From Betaproteobacteria bacterium (GTDB lineage: Bacteria; Pseudomonadota; Gammaproteobacteria; Burkholderiales; Burkholderiaceae_C), in NCBI GenBank assembly GCA_016716535.1, contig JADJWD010000003.1, positions 1 through 64,000 of the forward strand: a stretch of 64,000 nucleotides of DNA, written 5' to 3'. Under the pieces are notes generated by a model, which made no database searches, had not been told where the DNA came from, and was given only the letters and a program-made list of their open reading frames with translations. The position numbers were made by a program, and so were the translations under genes. How positions within the stretch are numbered: position 1 is the first letter of the stretch; the number at the start of each line of letters is the position of its first letter. This document shows, one piece after another, positions 59,362 through 64,000 of the stretch.

Positions 59362-60519
59362 TCAGCGCAACGACAGCGCGTCGGCGTCGAAGGTGACGCC
59401 GAGCGGCTCGACGATCAACCGCTTCGGCCCGGCCTCGACGGCGCCGGCCGCCCAGGCCGGCACGCCGCAGCGTTCGGCCACCGTCACCGCCTTCTCGGCC
59501 TGCTCGGCCGGCACGAAGAGCGCGAAGCCCGCGCCCATGTTCAGCGTGCCGTAGGCCTCGGTGGCGTCGTGCCCGGCCTCGCGCGCGATGAACGCCAGCA
59601 CCGGCGGCACCGGCGGCACCGTGTGCACGCGGTAGGTGAAGCGGCCGGGGTGCCTGAGCAACTTCCGCCAGCCGTGCCCGGTGATGTTGGCCGCGTAGTG
59701 CACGCGAATGCCGGCTGCCCACAGCGCCTCGGTCACCGGCGAGTACAGCGTCGTCGGCGCGAGCAGCGCCTCGCCGTAGTCCAGGCCCGGCGCCACCTCG
59801 GTGAGATAGCCGCGCGGCAGCCGCTCGGCGAGCTTGCGCGCGAGGCTCAGGCCGTTGGCGTGGATGCCGCTGGACGCGAGCAACACGATCGCGTCGCCGT
59901 GCCCAAGCCGCTCACCGAGGCTCAGGCGCTCCTTGGGCTGCACGATGCCGGTGCACGAAGCCGCGAGATCGATGCGGCCGCTCTCGACGATGCCGGCCAG
60001 CGCCGGCGTCTCGCCGCCGCCCCAGGCGACGCGGCAGTGGTCGCAGGCGGCGCGCCAGCCGGCCACCAGCGCCTCGGCGCGCTCGCGGTCCTCGAACCAC
60101 TCGCTGCCGCCGGCCGCCCAGTAGGCCTGCACGACGAGCGGCGTCGCGCCGACCGTGACGAGATCGTTGATCGCCATCGCGATCGTGTCCTGCGCGATGC
60201 AAGCGTAGTAGCTGCGGCCGGTCAGCGCCTTCATCGCATCGGCGACGAGCACCTTGCTGCCCAGGCACTCGACGATGCTTGCGAGGTGGAACGGGCCCAC
60301 GTCGACGACATACGCCGACTCGCCGCGCGACGCCGCCACTTCGGCAAAACCGTGCCCGGCCAGATGCTGTGCGGTGGCCGCCGCGGCGCGCTGGGCGGCC
60401 ACCTTCAGCGGGTCGATGACGTCGTAGCGCACGCCCGCCTGTTCGTAGCTGAGCGTGGCGTTCGACGCCGTGTTCGATGCGGCGTGCGATGCGGTGGACA
60501 GAGGGTCGGGCGCAGGCAT
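59362..60519 (-). CDS. purM: Phosphoribosylformylglycinamidine cyclo-ligase PurM
   Basis: AIR synthetase of purine biosynthesis, 385 aa. LSYEQAGVRYDVIDPLKVAAQ starts the conserved domain. DLVTVGATPLVVQAYWA and WGGGETPALAGIVESGRIDLAASC follow. The protein is somewhat longer than the usual 350 aa and lacks the most typical DGVGTK stretch, reading VVDVGPFHLASIVECLG instead, so it belongs to a divergent PurM-like group; the assignment to the superfamily is firmer than the exact reaction. The ATG at 60519 was preferred to 60528 because the latter lies within the -10 box. It is divergent from dnaX. Confidence 0.75.
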   Translation of the reverse strand: MPAPDPLSTASHAASNTASNATLSYEQAGVRYDVIDPLKVAAQRAAAATAQHLAGHGFAEVAASRGESAYVVDVGPFHLASIVECLGSKVLVADAMKALTGRSYYACIAQDTIAMAINDLVTVGATPLVVQAYWAAGGSEWFEDRERAEALVAGWRAACDHCRVAWGGGETPALAGIVESGRIDLAASCTGIVQPKERLSLGERLGHGDAIVLLASSGIHANGLSLARKLAERLPRGYLTEVAPGLDYGEALLAPTTLYSPVTEALWAAGIRVHYAANITGHGWRKLLRHPGRFTYRVHTVPPVPPVLAFIAREAGHDATEAYGTLNMGAGFALFVPAEQAEKAVTVAERCGVPAWAAGAVEAGPKRLIVEPLGVTFDADALSLR

Positions 60520-60526
60520 GCGCGGC

Positions 60527-60532
60527 ATTATC
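60527..60532 (-). promoter_or_regulatory. -10 element of the purM-like gene
   Basis: GATAAT on the minus strand ends seven bases before the ATG at 60519 and overlaps the upstream in-frame ATG at 60528, so transcription would begin at or next to the second ATG. This decides the start. Confidence 0.5.
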
Positions 60533-60594
60533 TGCGGGGCCTCGGTGCACGCTTGCTGCGCCCATTGCGGGCCGGTCGCCCGATGGCCGCCGCC

Positions 60595-60600
60595 TAGAAT
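60595..60600 (+). promoter_or_regulatory. -10 element of dnaX
   Basis: TAGAAT ends eight bases before the dnaX ATG at 60609. No Shine-Dalgarno site is present, so a leaderless or one- to two-base leader is predicted. Confidence 0.5.
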
Positions 60601-60608
60601 GCCCGCTC

Positions 60609-62354
60609 ATGAGCACCGTCGTCCTGGCCCGCAAGTACCGCCCGCGCAACTTCGCGCAGATGGTCGGCCAGGAGCACGTGGTCACCGCGCTGACCCACGC
60701 GCTGACGCAGGACCGCCTGCACCACGCGTACCTCTTCACTGGCACGCGCGGCATCGGCAAGACGACCGTCAGCCGCATCCTCGCCAAGAGCCTGAACTGC
60801 ACCGGCGCCGATGGCGCGGGCGGCGTCACCGCCGAGCCCTGCGGCCAGTGCCAGGCCTGCCGTGAGATCGACGCCGACCGCTACATCGACTACATCGAGC
60901 TCGACGCGGCCAGCAACCGCAGCATCGACGAGATCCGCGACCTCATCGAGCGCGCCGCCTACAAGCCGGGCATCGGCCGCTTCAAGGTCTTCATGATCGA
61001 CGAGGCGCACCAGCTCACGAAGGACGCGTTCAACGCGCTGCTGAAGACGCTCGAGGAGCCGCCCGAGTACCTGAAGTTCGTCCTCGCGACGACCGACCCC
61101 GAGAAGATGCTGCCGACGGTGCTGAGCCGCTGTCTGCAATTCAACCTGCGGCCGATGTCGCCCGACACGGTGCGCGCGCACCTCGCGCAGGTGCTCGCCG
61201 CCGAGGGCGTGCCGCACGACGAGGCGTCGCTGCGGCTCCTCGGCCGCGCGGCGCGCGGCTCGATGCGCGACGGCCTGTCGCTCACCGACCAGGCGATCGC
61301 CTACGGCGGCGGCCGGCTCGACGAGGCAGTCGTGCGTACGATGCTTGGCAGCGTCGAGCGCGGCCGCGCGCGCGAACTCGTGCAGGCGCTCGCCGCGCGC
61401 GACGGCGCGGCGGTGCTGGCGCTCGTCGACGCGTTGCGCCAGCGTGGCCAGTCGGCGCTCGGCACGCTCGACGAATTGGCCACGTTGCTTCAACAGGCCG
61501 CGGTCGAGCAGGTGGCGCCGGGTACGCTCGACGCGGCCGATCCCGACAGCGAAGAGGCGCGCGCGGTCGCGCCGCTGCTCGCGCCCGACGAGACGCAGCT
61601 GCTGTACAGCATGGCGCTGCACGGCCGCGCCGAACTCGCGCTGATGCCCGACGAACACGCGGCGCTGGCGATGGTGCTGCTGCGCTTTCTCGCCTTCCCG
61701 AGCGACGCGGCGGCGACGCGCGAACCGCGCGGCGTGCCGCTGCGTGCGCCGGCGCCGCCGACGAGCCGCGCGAGCGTGGCGCCGATCAGGCCGGCGTCGG
61801 CGCAGACTGCGCCGGTCGCGCCGCCGCGGGCCGAGGTGCCGGCGGCCGCCGCGGCCAGCCTCGCGGTCGCGCAGCAAGGGCAGGCAACGCCAGCCGCGCC
61901 GGCTGCGCTGGGCGTGCACGAGCCCCCGGCGCCCCCGTCGTCCGACGGCGCCCCGCGCGCCCTCGGCGACCGCTGGTGCGCGCTCGTGCAATCGCTGATC
62001 GAGCGCGGCAGCGTCACGGCGCTGGTGCGCGAGCTGGCCTGGTCGTCGGCGCTCATCGCCATCGACGAAGCCGTCACGCCGCCCGTCTGGCGCCTCGCCG
62101 TCGAGCGCGAGGCGCTGCGGCAGCCGCTGCTGGCCGAGCGCCTCGGCGCCGCCATCACCGCCACCGGCACCGAGATGAAGCTCGAGCTGGCGAGCGGCGT
62201 GCCCCTGGACTCACCGGCGCGGCGCGACGCCGCGCTGCGCGCGCGCCGCCAGGCCGAGGCCGAAGCCATCATCCAGGCCGACCCGGTGGTGCGCGAACTG
62301 CTGGCCACCTTCAAGGGCGCGCGCATCGTGCCCGGCTCGGTGAAGCCGGCCTGA
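60609..62354 (+). CDS. dnaX: DNA polymerase III subunit gamma/tau
   Basis: Clamp-loader ATPase, 581 aa. The start VVLARKYRPRNFAQMVGQEHV is typical. Walker A GTRGIGKTTVSRILAK is near residue 45, the zinc cysteines CGQCQACREID near residue 80, Walker B FKVFMIDEAHQLTKDAFNALL near residue 125, and the sensor 1 region VLATTDPEKMLPTVLSRCLQF. Domain III ends near residue 360, followed by a Pro/Ala linker and a short C-terminal tau-like domain (RWCALVQSLIERGSVTALVREL). No A-rich slippery site for gamma production was seen, so probably only tau is made. dnaX-ybaB-recR is the standard order. Confidence 0.95.
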   Translation: MSTVVLARKYRPRNFAQMVGQEHVVTALTHALTQDRLHHAYLFTGTRGIGKTTVSRILAKSLNCTGADGAGGVTAEPCGQCQACREIDADRYIDYIELDAASNRSIDEIRDLIERAAYKPGIGRFKVFMIDEAHQLTKDAFNALLKTLEEPPEYLKFVLATTDPEKMLPTVLSRCLQFNLRPMSPDTVRAHLAQVLAAEGVPHDEASLRLLGRAARGSMRDGLSLTDQAIAYGGGRLDEAVVRTMLGSVERGRARELVQALAARDGAAVLALVDALRQRGQSALGTLDELATLLQQAAVEQVAPGTLDAADPDSEEARAVAPLLAPDETQLLYSMALHGRAELALMPDEHAALAMVLLRFLAFPSDAAATREPRGVPLRAPAPPTSRASVAPIRPASAQTAPVAPPRAEVPAAAAASLAVAQQGQATPAAPAALGVHEPPAPPSSDGAPRALGDRWCALVQSLIERGSVTALVRELAWSSALIAIDEAVTPPVWRLAVEREALRQPLLAERLGAAITATGTEMKLELASGVPLDSPARRDAALRARRQAEAEAIIQADPVVRELLATFKGARIVPGSVKPA

Positions 62355-62394
62355 GACGTTTCTTCCCCATCGAACACTACGAGGAACCCACACC

Positions 62395-62721
62395 ATGATG
62401 AAGGGTCAGCTGGCCGGCCTGATGAAGCAGGCGCAGGCGATGCAGGAGAACATGAAGAAGGCGCAGGACGAACTCGCCAACACCGAGGTCGAGGGCACCT
62501 CCGGCGCCGGCCTCGTGAAGGTGACGATGACCTGCCGCCACGACGTGAAGCGCGTCGCCATCGACCCGAGCTTGCTCGCCGACGACAAGGACATGCTCGA
62601 GGACCTCGTGGCCGCCGCGTTCAACGACGCCGTGCGCCGCGCCGAGGCAGTGAGCAGCGAGCGCATGGGCAAGCTCACCGCCGGGCTGCCGATGCCGCCG
62701 GGGATGAAGTTCCCGTTCTGA
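62395..62721 (+). CDS. ybaB: YbaB/EbfC family nucleoid-associated protein
   Basis: Small dimeric DNA-binding protein, 108 aa, the usual size. MKGQLAGLMKQAQAMQENMKKAQ forms the first helix; EGTSGAGLVKVTMTCRHDVKRVAIDP the sheet; PGMKFPF the C-terminus, all typical. GAGGAACCC precedes the ATG at 62395. It lies between dnaX and recR, 40 bases after dnaX. Confidence 0.95.
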   Translation: MMKGQLAGLMKQAQAMQENMKKAQDELANTEVEGTSGAGLVKVTMTCRHDVKRVAIDPSLLADDKDMLEDLVAAAFNDAVRRAEAVSSERMGKLTAGLPMPPGMKFPF

Positions 62722-62768
62722 ACGGCGGTCCGGGCGGTTACGGCGGTCAGGACGGCAGGTTCTTTCAC

Positions 62769-63371
62769 GTGGCCACCGGCGCGGGCAGGCGCGACGCGCT
62801 CGACGAGCTGATCGAGGCGCTCAGAAAGCTGCCCGGCGTCGGCGTCAAGTCGGCGCAGCGGATGGCCTACCACCTGCTGCAGCACGACCGCCCCGGCGCC
62901 CAGGCGCTGGCCGGCGCGCTGACGCATGCCGTGCAAGCGGTGCGGCACTGCTCGCGCTGCCACACCTTCACCGAGACCGACCCTTGCGCGACCTGCGCCG
63001 ACCCGAGGCGCGACGCGCGGCTGCTGGCGGTGGTGGAAACGCCCGCCGACCAAGCGGCGCTCGAGCGCAGCGGCGGCTACAAGGGCTTGTACTTCGTGTT
63101 GATGGGCCGCCTGAGCCCGCTGGACGGCGTCGGCACGGCCGAGATCGGCGCCGAGCGGTTGCTCGAGCGCGCCGCCGATGGCGTCGTCGAGGAAGTGGTG
63201 CTGGCCACCGGCTTCACCGCCGAGGGCGAACTGACGGCGCAGGCGCTCGCGGCGGCGCTGAAGGCGCGGGGGCTGAAGGTGACGCGGCTGGCGCGTGGCG
63301 TGCCGGCCGGCAGCGACCTCGAGTACGTCGACCTGAGCACGATCGCCTACGCATTGCACGACCGGCGCTGA
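62769..63371 (+). CDS. recR: Recombination protein RecR
   Basis: Gap-repair recombination mediator, 200 aa, acting with RecO/RecF. The helix-hairpin-helix LIEALRKLPGVGVKSAQRMAYHLL is at the N-terminus in family order. The zinc finger CSRCHTFTETDPCATC is near residues 60-75. The Toprim domain (LLAVVETPADQAALERSG, YKGLYFVLMGRLSPLDG) follows. The GTG at 62769 is the best start; the frame has no nearer ATG. Confidence 0.95.
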   Translation: MATGAGRRDALDELIEALRKLPGVGVKSAQRMAYHLLQHDRPGAQALAGALTHAVQAVRHCSRCHTFTETDPCATCADPRRDARLLAVVETPADQAALERSGGYKGLYFVLMGRLSPLDGVGTAEIGAERLLERAADGVVEEVVLATGFTAEGELTAQALAAALKARGLKVTRLARGVPAGSDLEYVDLSTIAYALHDRR

Positions 63372-63401
63372 AGGCGCGCCGCCACCTCGAACCGCGTTTC
63401 T

Positions 63402-64000
63402 TCAGTCTTCGACCGCAGCGCGGTAGGCATGCCACGAGGCATGCCCGATCACCGGCGCCACCACCAGGAGGCCGACGAACCACGGCGCCATCGCCGCGAA
63501 GGTGATGGCCGAGATCAGCACGGCCCAGAAGAACATCACCCCCGTCTGCGTCAGCACGAGGCGCAGGCTCGTCAGCGCGGCGGTGATCGCGTCGGTCTGG
63601 CGGTCGAGCAGCATCGGCATGCTGACGACGCTGACCGAGAAGATCAGCGTCGCGAAGATCGCGCCGACGACGGCCCAGGCGACGATGAAGGTGACGTTCT
63701 CCGGATTGAACAGCGCCGACAGCGAACCCTTGAAGTCGGGCATGCCGTCGAACGTGACGGCGAAGATGACGAGCGTCGAGCGCGCCCACAGCATCTCCAG
63801 CACCAGCAGCACGAAGGCGAAGATGCCGAGCTGCCCCATGCGCGCGTCCCAGGCCATCAGCGAGGCGCCGAAGTCGGGCTGCCGGCCGGCCTGCAACTCG
63901 CGGCTGACGTGGTAGATGCCGAGGCACAGGAACGGCGCGACGAGCAGGAAGCCGGCCGACAGCGCCAGCAGGTACGCCGGCGCGTGCTCGTACACGCGCA
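63402..64000 (-). CDS. DUF2189 domain membrane protein, partial (N-terminus beyond the right edge)
   Basis: About 199 aa are visible; the frame is open through base 64000 and the missing N-terminus lies outside the window. There are about five hydrophobic helices (YLLALSAGFLLVAPFLCLGIYHV; LGIFAFVLLVLEMLWA; FIVAWAVVGAIFATLIFSVSVVS in two parts; GVMFFWAVLISAITFAAMAPW; FVGLLVVAPVIGHASWH). VSMPMLLDRQTDAITA and GHASWHAYR fit DUF2189 proteins, which often accompany cytochrome oxidase or metabolism genes; function is unknown. It is convergent with recR. A GTG at 63995 could be mistaken for a start. Confidence 0.7.
   Translation of the reverse strand, partial: RVYEHAPAYLLALSAGFLLVAPFLCLGIYHVSRELQAGRQPDFGASLMAWDARMGQLGIFAFVLLVLEMLWARSTLVIFAVTFDGMPDFKGSLSALFNPENVTFIVAWAVVGAIFATLIFSVSVVSMPMLLDRQTDAITAALTSLRLVLTQTGVMFFWAVLISAITFAAMAPWFVGLLVVAPVIGHASWHAYRAAVED

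Noticed and set aside
59344..59372. Hairpin CGTTGCGC/GCGCAACG over the purM-like stop codon as a terminator
   Set aside because: The 13-base loop contains the stop codon and no T-tract follows, so termination there is doubtful.
60609..62354. Programmed frameshift in dnaX producing gamma
   Set aside because: No run of A residues or similar slippery heptamer followed by a stop was seen in the expected part of the gene.

Overview
The window is very GC-rich, densely coding, chromosomal DNA from a betaproteobacterium, most likely Burkholderiales close to the Rubrivivax/Methylibium/Leptothrix group. This rests on codon bias, on FtsH and GreA N-termini typical of that order, on a type B ribosomal protein L31, and on the block carAB-greA-DUF4149-yhbY-rlmE-ftsH-glmM-pstSCAB-phoU-phoBR. 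I saw no insertion sequence, prophage, CRISPR array or plasmid gene.

Layout. 1-8.5 kb is accessory: a decayed AfsR/BTAD-type regulator, a truncated secreted caspase-like protein abutting a lipoprotein fragment, an M17 aminopeptidase, and an ECF sigma factor/membrane partner pair divergent from a von Willebrand A protein. 8.5-15.8 kb is a phenylacetate degradation operon, paaG-I-K-A-B-C-D-E followed by a TetR regulator (PaaR-like); the beta-oxidation steps (paaF, H, J) and paaZ are not here. 15.6-20.8 kb holds a hypothetical protein, tRNA-Thr(CGT), a Nudix hydrolase and surE-pcm-nlpD, without the usual following rpoS. 21-27.8 kb is a complete branched-chain-amino-acid-type ABC importer (livH-M-G-F plus binding protein) with an acyl-CoA ligase inside the operon. 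27.8-31.5 kb has rlmD, a Bax-inhibitor-1 protein, a GlcG/HbpS protein and an EamA transporter. 31.6-42 kb is the housekeeping block from carA to glmM, without folP between ftsH and glmM. 42-49 kb is the phosphate regulon with a clear Pho box. 49-53 kb has a glycosyltransferase, rpmE, rho and trxA. 53-58 kb holds two tandem kinase-HDOD proteins, then the SRP 4.5S RNA on the other strand. 58-64 kb has cfa, purM, dnaX-ybaB-recR and a partial DUF2189 protein.

Cross-cutting observations. (i) Several conserved genes (the M17 peptidase, paaI, paaC, carA) each carry one single-base frameshift, probably sequencing indels; the first gene has more damage than this and may be a real pseudogene. (ii) Many genes have a -10 hexamer only 6-11 nt before the start codon and no Shine-Dalgarno site, which predicts leaderless or nearly leaderless mRNAs. 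(iii) The most unusual coding feature is the translationally coupled pair of a pseudokinase-HDOD protein and an apparently active Ser/Thr kinase-HDOD-GAF protein. All of this was read by eye; no search or folding program was run.
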